NCBI GenBank assembly: GCA_027351005.1
Contig: DAIEJF010000226.1
Span: forward strand, 1 to 53,108
Direction: 5' to 3'
Source of the DNA: Paracoccaceae bacterium
Lineage (GTDB): Bacteria; Pseudomonadota; Alphaproteobacteria; Rhodobacterales; Rhodobacteraceae
DNA: 53,108 bases
The translations under genes were made by a program, and so were the position numbers. The first letter of the stretch is position 1. Every line of letters starts with the position of its first letter. Positions 37,017 through 47,181 of the stretch are shown here, piece by piece. The notes beneath the pieces are model-generated. The model was not told the origin of the DNA, did no database searches, and saw only the letters and a list, made by a program, of their open reading frames with translations.

Positions 37017-38072
37017 TTACTCGGCCAGCACCAGCAGATCGCGTTCGGACACGCTGATCTCCGCGGCGCTGCCCACCGCGGGCGGCGGCAGGTCAGGCCG
37101 GTTGAACGTATCAAGCGAGATCATGTTGCCCGCCACGTCCACCTTCACCCGGATCACCGAGCCAAGGAAGTGCACCTCTGCGATGCGGCCCGACAGGATC
37201 AGGTTCCGCCCTTCGTGCCGGCCCAGCGAGACGACCTCGGGGCGCAGCGCAAGGCTGAGGCTGGTGCCGCCCCCGGGCAGCGCGCGGTTCAGCGCGACCG
37301 GGGTGCCGCCCACCGAAACCTGCCCGGTGGCGGCGTTCAGAACGGTCGCATCCAGGAGGTTCAGCGTGCCCACGAACTGCGCGACAAACCGGGTGGTGGG
37401 GCGATTGTAGATCTCGAACGGGGTGCCCACCTGATCTGCCACGCCCTGATGCATGACCACGATGCGGTCGGAAATCGACAGCGCCTCTTCCTGGTCATGG
37501 GTCACGAAGATGGTGGTGATCCCCAGCTCACGCTGGATGCTGCGGATCTCGTCACGCAGCGACACCCGGATCTTGGCGTCCAGCGCCGACAGCGGCTCGT
37601 CCAGCAGAAGGACGCGCGGCCGCGGCGCCAGCGCGCGGGCCAGCGCCACGCGCTGCTGCTGGCCGCCCGATAGCTGGAACGGATAGCGGTCGCCCAGCTC
37701 CGGCAGGCCGATCAGCGTCAGCATCTCGGTCACGCGCCGGTCGATGTCGTTGCGCGACTGGCCCTTGATGCGCAGACCGAAGCCCACGTTCTGCGCCACG
37801 GTCAGGTTGGGGAACAGCGCATAGGCCTGGAACACCATGCCGATGTTGCGCTGGTTCGGGCGCAGCCCCGTCACCTCTTGCCCGTCGATGCGGATCGCGC
37901 CCGAGGTCGGCGTTTCGAACCCCGCCACCATCCGCAGCACGGTCGTCTTGCCACAGCCCGACGGCCCGAGGAACGAGACGAACTCGCCCTTTTCGACGGA
38001 AAGCTGGAAATCCTTCACGACGCGCGTTGCCCCGAAGGATTTTTCCAGATGTTCAAGCTCGAGAAAGGCCAT
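37017..38072 (-). CDS. ABC transporter ATP-binding protein (PotA-like)
   Basis: GPSGCGKTTVLRMVAGFE; LSGGQQQRVALARAL; C-terminal TOBE. Confidence 0.93.
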   Translation of the reverse strand: MAFLELEHLEKSFGATRVVKDFQLSVEKGEFVSFLGPSGCGKTTVLRMVAGFETPTSGAIRIDGQEVTGLRPNQRNIGMVFQAYALFPNLTVAQNVGFGLRIKGQSRNDIDRRVTEMLTLIGLPELGDRYPFQLSGGQQQRVALARALAPRPRVLLLDEPLSALDAKIRVSLRDEIRSIQRELGITTIFVTHDQEEALSISDRIVVMHQGVADQVGTPFEIYNRPTTRFVAQFVGTLNLLDATVLNAATGQVSVGGTPVALNRALPGGGTSLSLALRPEVVSLGRHEGRNLILSGRIAEVHFLGSVIRVKVDVAGNMISLDTFNRPDLPPPAVGSAAEISVSERDLLVLAE

Positions 38073-38073
38073 T

Positions 38074-38862
38074 TTATCGCTTTACCTGAGAGAATTTCGA
38101 GAACCGGCTGACCAACTGGATCAGCCCCATGCAGGCCCAGGTGATCGCAAAGGCGATCACGGCCAGCGCCGAGGGTTCGTAGGCGCGGTTGCCGCCCATC
38201 CAGAACATGTAGGGGCCGAAGGTGTTGAGGTTCAGCAGCGCCGCAAACACGTATTCGCCGATCACGATGGCGAAGGTCAGGAAGGCGCCCGACAGGACCG
38301 AGACCAGCACATTGGGCAGGATCACCCGCGCGAGGATCGTCACCCAGCCCGCGCCCAGGCTTTGCGCCGCCTCTGTCAGCGTCCCCACATCGATCGCCCG
38401 CAGCCCGGTATCGACGGCGCGATACATGTAGGGCAGCGACAGGATCGTGTAGCCGAAGAGCACCAGCAGGTTGGTTCCCAGCCAGCTTCCGGTCAGGGGC
38501 AGCACCGAAGAGGTGTTGTAAAGGCGGATGTAGCCGAACACGATCACGATGGGCGGGATCACCAGCGGCAGCAGCGTGATGAATTCGATCACCGGCCTGA
38601 GCTTCGGCAGCTTCAGCCGCACCCAGTAGGCCGTGGGCACCGAAATCAGCGTGCCAAAGACGATGGTGATCAGCGCCAGCACCATCGAATAGAGGAAGGT
38701 CGTCTGGAACTGCGGGTCAGTCAGCACCACGCGGTAGGCTTCGAAGCTGAGCTCCCCCCGCTTCATGCGCAGCGAGAACATGAACATGCCCAGCAGCGGC
38801 AGGAAGAAGTACAGGAAGCTGCCGAAGACGGCGAGCCAGGACCAGAAACGGCGGCCCATCAT
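38074..38862 (-). CDS. ABC transporter permease (PotC-like)
   Basis: MMGRRFWSWLAVFGSFLYFFLPLLGMFMFSL; EAAQSLGAGWVTILARVILPN. Confidence 0.9.
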   Translation of the reverse strand: MMGRRFWSWLAVFGSFLYFFLPLLGMFMFSLRMKRGELSFEAYRVVLTDPQFQTTFLYSMVLALITIVFGTLISVPTAYWVRLKLPKLRPVIEFITLLPLVIPPIVIVFGYIRLYNTSSVLPLTGSWLGTNLLVLFGYTILSLPYMYRAVDTGLRAIDVGTLTEAAQSLGAGWVTILARVILPNVLVSVLSGAFLTFAIVIGEYVFAALLNLNTFGPYMFWMGGNRAYEPSALAVIAFAITWACMGLIQLVSRFSKFSQVKR

Positions 38863-39746
38863 TTCAGCCACCTTTCCGCCCGCATCCGCAGGACGATGTA
38901 GATGAGGTTGGCGGCCCCGGTCAGCACTATCATCCCGAAGGCCAGCGCATAGCCCAGGTGCGGGTCGTTCAGCACGTCGCCCCGGATCTGCGCGAACAGC
39001 TTGATCGGCACCAGCGTCAGGTTCGAGCCCGTCAGCGCCATCGCGGTTGCCACCGCGCCGAAGCTGTTGGCAAAGAGAAGCGCCGCCGTCCCCAGCAGCG
39101 AGGGCCACAGCACCGGCAGCGCCACCATGCGCCAGTATTGCGGGCCAGTCGCCCCCAGGATCGAGGCCGCCTCGCGCCATTCCTTCTTCAGCCCGTCAAG
39201 CGCGGGCGTGATGATCAGCACCATCAGCGGGATCTGGAAATACAGGTAGGTCAGCGCGAGCCCCGCGAAGGTCAGCAGGTTGAACCCGATGGCGTAGATG
39301 TTCACCCCCAGCCAGTCGCGCGCCAGCAGCGTGACAAGGCCCACGCGCCCCAGGGTCGAGATGAAGGCGAAGGCCAGCGGCACGCCCGCAAAGTTCGAGG
39401 CCACGCCCGAAAAGGTCAGTACAGTGCCCCGCAGCCAACCGGGCAACCCACCCAGGACCACCGCCGCCGCCAGCAGAAAGCCCACCAGGCAACCAAGCAG
39501 CGCCGTGATCAGCGACAGTTTGATCGAGACCCAGAAGGCCGCAAGGATCGAGGGCGAGAACAGCGCGATGATGTTGTCGAACGTCGCGTGGCCGTCCGGG
39601 CTTCGGAAGGCCCCGATCACGATGTTCAGCGTCGGCAGGATCAGGAAGAGCACGGCAAAGACAAGGAAGGGAAGTACCCCTGCCCATGTCAGAAACGCGC
39701 TGGCCCGGCGTCTTGCGCCGGAAGGGGTCGTGGATACGGCGGGCAT
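38859..39746 (-). CDS. ABC transporter permease (PotB-like)
   Basis: Multi-TM; EAASILGATGPQYWRMVALPVLWPSLLG. Confidence 0.9.
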   Translation of the reverse strand: MPAVSTTPSGARRRASAFLTWAGVLPFLVFAVLFLILPTLNIVIGAFRSPDGHATFDNIIALFSPSILAAFWVSIKLSLITALLGCLVGFLLAAAVVLGGLPGWLRGTVLTFSGVASNFAGVPLAFAFISTLGRVGLVTLLARDWLGVNIYAIGFNLLTFAGLALTYLYFQIPLMVLIITPALDGLKKEWREAASILGATGPQYWRMVALPVLWPSLLGTAALLFANSFGAVATAMALTGSNLTLVPIKLFAQIRGDVLNDPHLGYALAFGMIVLTGAANLIYIVLRMRAERWLK

Positions 39747-39775
39747 GCGGCCTCGGCTGCGCGAAATGCAGATAA

Positions 39776-39803
39776 GCGCGCCCCGCCCATGGACGGGGCG
39801 CGC
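39776..39803 (-). terminator. Intercistronic hairpin between SBP and permease
   Basis: GCGCGCCCCG-N8-CGGGGCGCGC. Confidence 0.5.
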
Positions 39804-39820
39804 CAGATCTCAGAGGGCGA

Positions 39821-40927
39821 TCACTTCACCGTGGCGCCCACGGTGGCATCCCAGCCGCCCGAGACGGCCGTCTTGTTGGCGGCCTGCTCGTCCAGCGTCG
39901 GGAAGGCGGCGGCGGCGTAGTTCGCGGCCGGCGGCAGCTTCGCCATCAGGTCGGCCGGCAGCTTGCCCGCCTTCGACATCGCGTTGAAGCGGATCGGGTG
40001 GCAGTAGCCCTTCAGCCAGCCGATCTGGCCTTCGTCCGAATACAGGTACTCCATCCACAGCTTCGCGGCGTTCGGGTGCGGTGCGAAGGCCGAGATGGCC
40101 TGAACGTAGACGCCCGCAACGCCGCCCTTGCTGGGCACCACGACCTCCATGGGCGGGTTGCCCTTCAGGCTGTCACGCCAGGCCAGCAGGTTGTAGTCCC
40201 ATGCCACGACGATCGGGGTCGCGCCCTGGGCGATGGTGCCCGACTTGCCGGTGACGGGCACGAAGTTGCCCTTCTTGTTCAGCTCGGCAAAGAACTTCAG
40301 GCCCGCTTCGCCCGAATCCTTGCCCAGCGCCGCGCCGGTCGAGGCGCCCGCCGACATGACGGCCAGGATCGCCTGGTTGGACGACCGCGGGTCGCCCGTC
40401 AGCGCGACCGAGTTGGCGTATTCCGACTTCATCAGGTCGGCCCATTCGGCGGGCATGTCCTTGATGATGTCCTTGTTCACGCCAAAGGCCATCACGCCGT
40501 AGTAGTCGCCGTACCAGTAGCCGTCGGCGTCCTTCACGTTGTCGGGGATCTCGCTCCAGGTCGAGACCTTGTAGGGCTGGATCAGGCCGTCCTTCTTGGC
40601 GGCCGGGCCGAAGGACAGACCGACGTCGATGACGTCGGGCGCCTGCGGGCCCTTGTTGTCCTTGTTGGCCTTGATTGCCTCGATCTCGTCACCCGAGCCC
40701 GCGTCGGGGTTCAGTTCGTTGACGGTGATGCCGGGGTACTTCGCCTTGAAGCCGGCGATGACGTCGCCGTAGGCGCACCAGTCATGCGGCAGGGCGATGA
40801 CCGTCAGTTGGCCCTCTCCCTTGGCGGCCGCATACAGCTCGTCGATGGTGCCAGCCGAGGCCATGCCGGCCACGGCCGACAGCGCGACGACGCTGGCGGT
40901 GATCGCAAGACGTTTGTTGAAGTTCAT
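39821..40927 (-). CDS. ABC transporter substrate-binding protein (PotD/extracellular type 1-like)
   Basis: Signal peptide MNFNKRLAITASVVALSAVAGMASA; start inside ORF to 41188. Confidence 0.88.
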   Translation of the reverse strand: MNFNKRLAITASVVALSAVAGMASAGTIDELYAAAKGEGQLTVIALPHDWCAYGDVIAGFKAKYPGITVNELNPDAGSGDEIEAIKANKDNKGPQAPDVIDVGLSFGPAAKKDGLIQPYKVSTWSEIPDNVKDADGYWYGDYYGVMAFGVNKDIIKDMPAEWADLMKSEYANSVALTGDPRSSNQAILAVMSAGASTGAALGKDSGEAGLKFFAELNKKGNFVPVTGKSGTIAQGATPIVVAWDYNLLAWRDSLKGNPPMEVVVPSKGGVAGVYVQAISAFAPHPNAAKLWMEYLYSDEGQIGWLKGYCHPIRFNAMSKAGKLPADLMAKLPPAANYAAAAFPTLDEQAANKTAVSGGWDATVGATVK

Positions 40928-41002
40928 GTCGGGTCGCTCCCCATTGATGATCGCTCCGCTGAAGCCGCTGTCACACCGGTGTCCGGTGCGCCGGTCAGTC
41001 CA

Positions 41003-41022
41003 GGCCGTTACAGGTAACGGCC
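41003..41022. promoter_or_regulatory. 20-bp palindrome upstream of ABC operon
   Basis: GGCCGTTAC-AG-GTAACGGCC. Confidence 0.5.
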
Positions 41023-41441
41023 CTTTGCAGGACATGGCAAGCAGGAGAACGGCAGCTTCAGTCGATCGGTCGGTAGCATTCGTGTTTGAACGTTGCGTGA
41101 CGGTTTGTGAAGGTAATGTAACAGTCTCTTTCGCGGGCAGCGGCCCTGTCGCGCGCCTTCGAGAGGGCGTCACAGGCGGGCGATCCATCGATTTGTTGCG
41201 AATCAGTCAACCGATTGTTTCCGCCTCGCCGCGACACCAACCCGCTGCAGACACAGTTCGGCCCCCTTTGACCGCGAGTCTTCACGGAAAGACAACACGG
41301 TGATGGAGAACCGTATCATGACCTTCGGCCGACTCATTCTGGCACGCCTGCGCGGCGCGCGTCAGCAGACAGAATCGGTTTTCGAACTGCGCCTGCGCGC
41401 GCTTGGCCCCGTCGCGGCGCGGCCGACGACGTACGGGCCGT

Positions 41442-42278
41442 TCAGAGGTCGCCACTCACGCCGGGCAGGTTGAGCGCCTTCATCAGATCGCGCACTTCCT
41501 GACGGGCGGCCACGTTCGAGATGTTCAGCTGGTCCACGCCCAGATCGCGCAGGTCCAGCAGCGTCAGCCCGCGCGGGAACAGTTCGCGGAAGATGACGCG
41601 TTCGGAGAAGCCGGGCGCCACGCGGAAACCGATCCGGCGCGACAGGTCCGACAGCGCCTCGCCCACCTTCTTCTTGTTGTGCATCTGCTGCGCCCCCAGC
41701 CGGTTGCGCAGCACGATCCAGTCGATCGGCTTCAGCCCGGCCTGAGCCCGCAACTGCCGGGCATTCCACACCATTTCGGCATAGATCGACGGCCCGCGCA
41801 CCTTGCCGGTTTCCGGGTCGATATGGGCCAGCAGGTCGAAATCGACAAAGCTGTCATTCATCGGGGTCACCAGCGTGTCTGCCAGCGAATGCGCCACCTG
41901 GCTCAGCCGCGTATGGCTGCCGGGGCAGTCGATCACGATGAAGTCGTAGCGCGGCTCCATCTCCGAGATGGCGGCTGACAGGCGCTGGTCGAACGGGTTC
42001 TCGTTCGGCGCCAGCGTGCCGCGGTCGGCCTCGGGCAACTGGCGCAGCTCGGGCGAGGGCAGGGCCAGCCCCGCGCGGGTCGTCTGGGCACGGCGGTTTT
42101 CGAGATAGCGTCCGAAGCTCTGCTGCCGCAGGTCCAGATCAAGCCCGCCCACCCGATGACCCATGCGGGCCAACGCGGTCGCAACGTGCATGCATGTCGT
42201 CGATTTGCCGCTGCCGCCCTTCTCGTTCCCGAAAACGATGATATGCGCCAAGATCCCGTCCCTTGCCTTCGGCCGCAC
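41442..42278 (-). CDS. mipZ: Division-plane positioning ATPase MipZ (ParA family)
   Basis: AHIIVFGNEKGGSGKSTTCMHVATALARMGHRVGGLDLDLRQQSFGRYLENR; true start may be TTG before AHII. Confidence 0.9.
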   Translation of the reverse strand: MRPKARDGILAHIIVFGNEKGGSGKSTTCMHVATALARMGHRVGGLDLDLRQQSFGRYLENRRAQTTRAGLALPSPELRQLPEADRGTLAPNENPFDQRLSAAISEMEPRYDFIVIDCPGSHTRLSQVAHSLADTLVTPMNDSFVDFDLLAHIDPETGKVRGPSIYAEMVWNARQLRAQAGLKPIDWIVLRNRLGAQQMHNKKKVGEALSDLSRRIGFRVAPGFSERVIFRELFPRGLTLLDLRDLGVDQLNISNVAARQEVRDLMKALNLPGVSGDL

Positions 42279-42338
42279 TCCGGCGGCGTTCCGCCGACCG
42301 TCATATGCCGGGGGCGGCCCGATGGGAAGCCTTGCGGA

Positions 42339-42770
42339 TCAGGACGTGGGGGCGCTGTCGTCGCAGCGCACCGCCGGGTCGATGCAGCGCACCACCGGCC
42401 AGTCCGCACGGCCCCAGCAGTAGCCCGCAGGGGCCTGCGTCAGCCGCAGCACCCAGATCGGCTGGCGGCCGTCGGGGGTGCGGGCGGGATCGCCCTCGCG
42501 CCGCAGGGTGATGGAGCCAGCATCAGCCCCCAGGATGTCGTAGCGCGCATGGTCTGCAAGATCGCCCGAGGGGCTTGCGGCGGGGTGCGTCCAGGTGAAG
42601 ATCGCGTGCGGCGGGCTGGCCAGAAAACCCAGCCGATGCGGATTGCTCTGGCAGGATTGCGCCGGATCGACCGCGCTTCCATAGAGGCCCGCGGCCCGCG
42701 CGAACACGTCGGTTTCGGCCACGGCCGGGGTGGCGAGGGCGAGGGCAAGGACGGGCAGCAGGCGCATCAT
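42339..42770 (-). CDS. Secreted protein of unknown function
   Basis: Signal peptide MMRLLPVLALALATPAVA; 4 Cys in mature part. Confidence 0.65.
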   Translation of the reverse strand: MMRLLPVLALALATPAVAETDVFARAAGLYGSAVDPAQSCQSNPHRLGFLASPPHAIFTWTHPAASPSGDLADHARYDILGADAGSITLRREGDPARTPDGRQPIWVLRLTQAPAGYCWGRADWPVVRCIDPAVRCDDSAPTS

Positions 42771-42805
42771 TGCCACAGGATGCCCGAACGGCGCGCAAAC
42801 GAAAA

Positions 42806-42827
42806 GGGCGCCCGCAAGGGGGCGCCC
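42806..42827 (-). terminator. Terminator of rpmE
   Basis: Minus strand GGGCGCCC-CCTTGC-GGGCGCCC-TTTT. Confidence 0.75.
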
Positions 42828-42850
42828 GATCCGCTGTCCGGCAGGACGGC

Positions 42851-43072
42851 TCAGAAGCCGAGGCCCGCGTACTTGTTCTTGAACTTCGACACGCGCCCGC
42901 CGGTATCCATCAGCCGCGCGTTGCCGCCCGTCCAGGCGGGGTGCGCCAGCGGATCGATGTCCAGCGCCATCTGCTCGCCTTCCTTGCCCCAGGTCGAACG
43001 GGTGCGGAAGGTGGTGCCGTCGGTCATCTTCACTTCGATGAAGTGGTAATCGGGGTGGGTATTCGCCTTCAT
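42851..43072 (-). CDS. rpmE: 50S ribosomal protein L31
   Basis: [22 protein letters not shown]...[27 protein letters not shown]. Confidence 0.95.
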   Translation of the reverse strand: MKANTHPDYHFIEVKMTDGTTFRTRSTWGKEGEQMALDIDPLAHPAWTGGNARLMDTGGRVSKFKNKYAGLGF

Positions 43073-43083
43073 GGTCCCGCTCC

Positions 43084-43467
43084 TTACGCGTCGGCGCCGT
43101 CTTTGGCTTTGTAGTTGGTGACCTCGGCGATCCGGGCCGACTTGCCGCGGCGGTCGCGCAGGTAATACAGCTTGGCGCGGCGGACGCGGCCACGGCGCAC
43201 CACTTCGATCGAGTCGATGTTGGTCGAGTAGAGCGGGAAGACCCGTTCCACGCCTTCGCCGAACGAGATCTTGCGCACGGTGAACGAGGCGGCGAGCGTG
43301 TTGCCGCCCTTGCGGCTGATGCAGACGCCTTCGTAGGCCTGCACGCGCGAGCGCGAGCCTTCGGTCACCTTGTAGCCGACACGAACGGTGTCGCCGGCCT
43401 TGAAATCCGGAATCGTCTTGCCGAGCGCAGCAATCTGCTCGGCTTCGAGTTGCGCGATAATGTCCAT
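43084..43467 (-). CDS. rplS: 50S ribosomal protein L19
   Basis: [34 protein letters not shown]...[23 protein letters not shown]. Confidence 0.97.
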   Translation of the reverse strand: MDIIAQLEAEQIAALGKTIPDFKAGDTVRVGYKVTEGSRSRVQAYEGVCISRKGGNTLAASFTVRKISFGEGVERVFPLYSTNIDSIEVVRRGRVRRAKLYYLRDRRGKSARIAEVTNYKAKDGADA

Positions 43468-43515
43468 CGCTTGTCCTCTGCCTGGCGGGGGTGTGCCCCC
43501 TGGTGTGATGCGGCC

Positions 43516-44349
43516 TCAGAGCTCTTGGTCTTCGTCCGGGTCCCCACCATGCTTGGCACGGTAAGCCCGCCAGAGATCAGGTCGGCGTTCCTTGGTCAGC
43601 CTTTCGGCCATGTCCCGGCGCCAGACGGCGATGTTCGCGTGATGGCCCGAAAGAAGAATCTCGGGGATCGCGCGGCCTTCCCAGACCGGGGGTCGTGTGT
43701 ACTGCGGAAATTCAAGAAGTCCGTCCGAAAAGGATTCCTCTTCGGCCGACGCCTGATTCCCGAGCACGCGGGGTATAAGGCGAACGGTGGCGTCGATCAA
43801 GGCCTGCGCCGCGATCTCGCCGCCGGTCAGGACGAAATCGCCCAGACTGATTTCCTCGACACCGTAATGCTCCAGCACCCGCTCGTCGACCCCCTCGAAC
43901 CGGCCGCAAAGCAGCGTGATGCCCTGCGCCGCCGAAAGCCTGCGTGCGGTTGCCTGGTCGAACGGCTTGCCGCGGGGCGAGAGGTAGACCACCGGCCAGG
44001 CTGCGCGGTCGGGTGGCGTGCCGATCGAGGCCGCATCCAGCGCGCGCGCCACGACGTCGGCGCGCAGCACCATGCCCGCGCCGCCGCCCGCGGGGGTGTC
44101 GTCGACGTTCCGGTGGCGCCCTTCGCCAAAGCTGCGAAGATCGATGGTTTCCAGCGCCCACAGGCCCATGTCCAGCGCCTTGCCGGTCAGGCTGAGGCCC
44201 AGGGTGCCGGGGAAAGCCTCGGGGAACAGGGTGATGATGCGGGCCGTCCAGGCGCCTGCAAGGCGGCGCGGCCCCTCCATCAGGTCCGCAGGCTTCAGCG
44301 AAGCCGAGATCGACACACGGCCGTGCGATTTCGGCTTGGGATCGGTCAC
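43516..44349 (-). CDS. trmD: tRNA (guanine-N1)-methyltransferase
   Basis: [48 protein letters not shown]. Confidence 0.95.
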   Translation of the reverse strand: MTDPKPKSHGRVSISASLKPADLMEGPRRLAGAWTARIITLFPEAFPGTLGLSLTGKALDMGLWALETIDLRSFGEGRHRNVDDTPAGGGAGMVLRADVVARALDAASIGTPPDRAAWPVVYLSPRGKPFDQATARRLSAAQGITLLCGRFEGVDERVLEHYGVEEISLGDFVLTGGEIAAQALIDATVRLIPRVLGNQASAEEESFSDGLLEFPQYTRPPVWEGRAIPEILLSGHHANIAVWRRDMAERLTKERRPDLWRAYRAKHGGDPDEDQEL

Positions 44350-44765
44350 GCTTCCTGCGCTCCGGTTGTGCCGCGGGCGCGGGACGGGGCCGATTGCAGC
44401 AGCCGCATCAGCGGCAGCGACAAGAACGACAGCCCCAGCGCCAGCCCCAGCGGCAGATGCGGCAGATGTCCCGTGACGCCGCCGACCCCGCGGCCCAGGA
44501 CGAAGCAGAAGATCACCAGCATGACCTGAGTCGCCGTGCGCAACATCACGCGGACCAGCCGACGCGGGGTCGGTCGCCGCAGCCCCACCGCCGCGCGTCT
44601 GCCGTCGTGCAGGTCAGGGCGCAGGATCACCAGCCACATCAGAAACAGCCCGACATAGACCGGAACCAAGGACCAGCCATAGCCCCCCAGCCCCGCCAGC
44701 ATCGCGCCGAAGTAAAGCATCCCCGCGCAAAACATGAACATCTGGCGGCGCAGACTTGGGGTCAT
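44346..44765 (-). CDS. Small membrane protein of unknown function
   Basis: Hydrophobic segments; translationally coupled between rimM and trmD. Confidence 0.7.
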   Translation of the reverse strand: MTPSLRRQMFMFCAGMLYFGAMLAGLGGYGWSLVPVYVGLFLMWLVILRPDLHDGRRAAVGLRRPTPRRLVRVMLRTATQVMLVIFCFVLGRGVGGVTGHLPHLPLGLALGLSFLSLPLMRLLQSAPSRARGTTGAQEA

Positions 44766-45277
44766 TCCAGCAATCCTTCCGGTATGTCAGCGACGATCCG
44801 GCCGGCGGCCAGATCGACTGTCGGAACGATTTCACGCGTGAAGGGCAGAAGTGCGGCAGATTTCGGGCCCGCCCGGCGAACTTCGAGCAGGTCTCCCGCG
44901 CCGTGGTTGTGCACCGCGCTGACCGTGCCCACGACCCCGCCGCCAGTGTCGTAGACGGTCAGGCCGATCAGGTCGGCGTGGTAGAATTCATCGTCACCCA
45001 GCGCCGGAAGCCGGTCGCGGCCGACATAAAGCGACACGCCGCGCAGCGCGTCGGCCTCTTCCTTGCTCGTCACCCCCGAGAGGCGCGCGGCAAACCCGTT
45101 CGGGATCGCCCGCGTCAGGGTCACGCGGAAGCTGCGGCCCCCGTCCTCTGTCGTCAGCGGGCCGTAGGAGGCGATCGACTCGGGGTCGGAGCAGAAGCTT
45201 TTCAGCCGCACCTCGCCGCGGACCCCGAAGGCCCCGGCGATGGCGCCGATGCAGACACGATCATTCTCTTCGGTCAT
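44762..45277 (-). CDS. rimM: Ribosome maturation factor RimM
   Basis: [38 protein letters not shown]. Confidence 0.95.
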   Translation of the reverse strand: MTEENDRVCIGAIAGAFGVRGEVRLKSFCSDPESIASYGPLTTEDGGRSFRVTLTRAIPNGFAARLSGVTSKEEADALRGVSLYVGRDRLPALGDDEFYHADLIGLTVYDTGGGVVGTVSAVHNHGAGDLLEVRRAGPKSAALLPFTREIVPTVDLAAGRIVADIPEGLLE

Positions 45278-45307
45278 CTTCCGCTCCGCTTGGCGCTTTG
45301 GCAGCGT

Positions 45308-45334
45308 CGGGCAGGCACGATGTGCGCCTGCCCG
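45308..45334 (-). terminator. Intercistronic hairpin rpsP-rimM
   Basis: CGGGCAGGC-N9-GCCTGCCCG without clear T-tract. Confidence 0.4.
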
Positions 45335-45344
45335 GCCGTGCGGA

Positions 45345-45695
45345 TCATTCCGCGGCGGCTTCGGCCTTCTTGGCCTTGGCGGCGGCGCGTTCCTGGGCCT
45401 TCTTGCCCGGCACGGCCGACTTCGGGTTGCTGCGCTCGGTCTTCGGGCGGGCGCCCGCGGCTTCCAGCATGCGGGCCACGCGGTCGGTCGGCTGGGCGCC
45501 CTGGCTCAGCCAGTAGGTGACGCGCTCCATGTTCATCTTGACGCGGTTCTCGTCGTCCTTGGCCAGCATCGGGTCATAGACGCCCAGCTTCTCGATGAAG
45601 CGGCCGTCGCGCGGCATGCGGCTGTCGGACGCGACGATGGCGTAGTGCGGGCGCTTCTTCGAGCCACCGCGGGCCAGACGGATTTTCATGGACAT
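45345..45695 (-). CDS. rpsP: 30S ribosomal protein S16
   Basis: [36 protein letters not shown]. Confidence 0.97.
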   Translation of the reverse strand: MSMKIRLARGGSKKRPHYAIVASDSRMPRDGRFIEKLGVYDPMLAKDDENRVKMNMERVTYWLSQGAQPTDRVARMLEAAGARPKTERSNPKSAVPGKKAQERAAAKAKKAEAAAE

Positions 45696-45738
45696 GGTCG
45701 TTCTCTCCTTGGGGGTTGGGCAAGACGGCGGGTGCCGC

Positions 45739-46035
45739 CTATTTTTGCAGTTTCTCGTGATGCCTGATGACTTCGGAAATGATGAAGTTCAGGAATTTCT
45801 TGGCAAATTCCGGGTCCAGATCGGCCTCGGCGGACAGCCGTTCCAGCCGCGCGATCTGGCGCGCCTCGCGCGCGGGGTCCGACGGCGGCAGGTCGTGGGC
45901 GGCCTTCAGGCGGCCGACGGACTGGGTATGCTTGAACCGTTCGGCCAGGGTGTAGACAAGGATCGCATCCAGCCGGTCGATGGATTCGCGATGCTCTTTC
46001 AGCAGGTCCTGGGCGCGGGTGGCGGCGTCGGTCAT
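45739..46035 (-). CDS. Chorismate mutase (AroQ type)
   Basis: [34 protein letters not shown]. Confidence 0.88.
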   Translation of the reverse strand: MTDAATRAQDLLKEHRESIDRLDAILVYTLAERFKHTQSVGRLKAAHDLPPSDPAREARQIARLERLSAEADLDPEFAKKFLNFIISEVIRHHEKLQK

Positions 46036-47111
46036 TGCAGATCCTCCGGGCGGGGGTGGCGGAAGACGAGGCAGGGCTCGGTTCCGGGATGGGCGGCGGC
46101 GGAATCCTCGACCGCGCCAAGCCGGCGGGCCAGCGCGATGGAACGCGCGTTGTCGGGGCGGATGTAGCTGACGGCGGTGCGCCAGCCCAGCGTGTCATAG
46201 GCGAAGCGGCGGGCGGCCTGCGCGGCCTCGGCGGCATAGCCCCGGCCTTCCATGTCGTCGGCCCAGATCGTCCAGCCGATTTCGGGTTCCGGCCAACCCT
46301 CGGGGAACCACGGGCCGACGGTGCCGATCCCGCGGCCGCTCGAACGGTCTTCAATCACGAACAGGCTGAAGCCGCGCAAGAGCCAATGGCCGACAATGTG
46401 CCCGAACCCCCGCCACGCGGTTTCGCGGTCGTAATCGGCGGGGCGGACGAAGCGGCCGCGGTCGGACAGGCCGAAGGCCAGGAAGGGTTCGAAATCCGCC
46501 AGCCGCGCGGCGCGCAGGATCAGCCGCTCGGTCTCGATGACGGGCGTGTTCGCCAGCGCGGGGCGCGCGGTGGCGGGCAGCGGCGCGGCGGGCCCGGCGG
46601 GATGGCGCCAGATGCGGAAGGTAAAGCCCATCTCGGTCACCGGGGCTGCATCGGGCACGGCGCCCAGCCGCTGGGCCAGCGCCGCAGAGCGGGTGTTCGC
46701 ATCGTCGATCCGGCTGATGAGCGGGCTGATGCCGAGGCCGCGCGCATAGGCCCGTGCGGCCTCGGCCGCCTCGCGCACATAGCCCTTGCCCTCGGCCGCG
46801 CCATCCCAAAGCCACCAGGCCATGTCGGGCGGATCGTAGCCTTCCGGCCCCCACGGCCCGGTCGCCCCCAGCGCGCGGTCGCTGCCCTTCACGCAGAACA
46901 CCAGCGGGCCATAGCCGCGCAGCGCCCAGTGGCCCAGATGGTGGCCAAAGCTGCGCCAGGCCATCGCCCGGGTCGGCTGCGGCGGGGTCACGAAGGCGGC
47001 CCGGTCCGACAGGAAGAAATCGGCAAACACCGGCCAGTCGGCCGCCCGCGCGGCGCGCAGGCTCAGCCGGTCGGTCTCGAAGACCGGGGTGTTCACCAGC
47101 GCAGGCGTCAT
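46032..47111 (-). CDS. GNAT N-acetyltransferase with two tandem GNAT domains
   Basis: Repeated NTPVxETxRLxLRAAR...AWRxFGHxxGHWxLRG...WFPEGW...GYAAEAA...NARSIALARRLGA. Confidence 0.85.
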   Translation of the reverse strand: MTPALVNTPVFETDRLSLRAARAADWPVFADFFLSDRAAFVTPPQPTRAMAWRSFGHHLGHWALRGYGPLVFCVKGSDRALGATGPWGPEGYDPPDMAWWLWDGAAEGKGYVREAAEAARAYARGLGISPLISRIDDANTRSAALAQRLGAVPDAAPVTEMGFTFRIWRHPAGPAAPLPATARPALANTPVIETERLILRAARLADFEPFLAFGLSDRGRFVRPADYDRETAWRGFGHIVGHWLLRGFSLFVIEDRSSGRGIGTVGPWFPEGWPEPEIGWTIWADDMEGRGYAAEAAQAARRFAYDTLGWRTAVSYIRPDNARSIALARRLGAVEDSAAAHPGTEPCLVFRHPRPEDLQ

Positions 47112-47181
47112 GCGGCGGCCTCCGGCCCGGCATCGGCCGACCGGCGCATGCGCAGCACGGTGGTGTGGGTTGGCGCCCGGC

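Noticed and set aside
41318-41473. 51-aa ORF MTFGRLILARLRGARQQTESVFELRLRALG...
   Set aside because: Has an ATG but overlaps the mipZ 3' end, with no recognised family or clear ribosome-binding site; insufficient support
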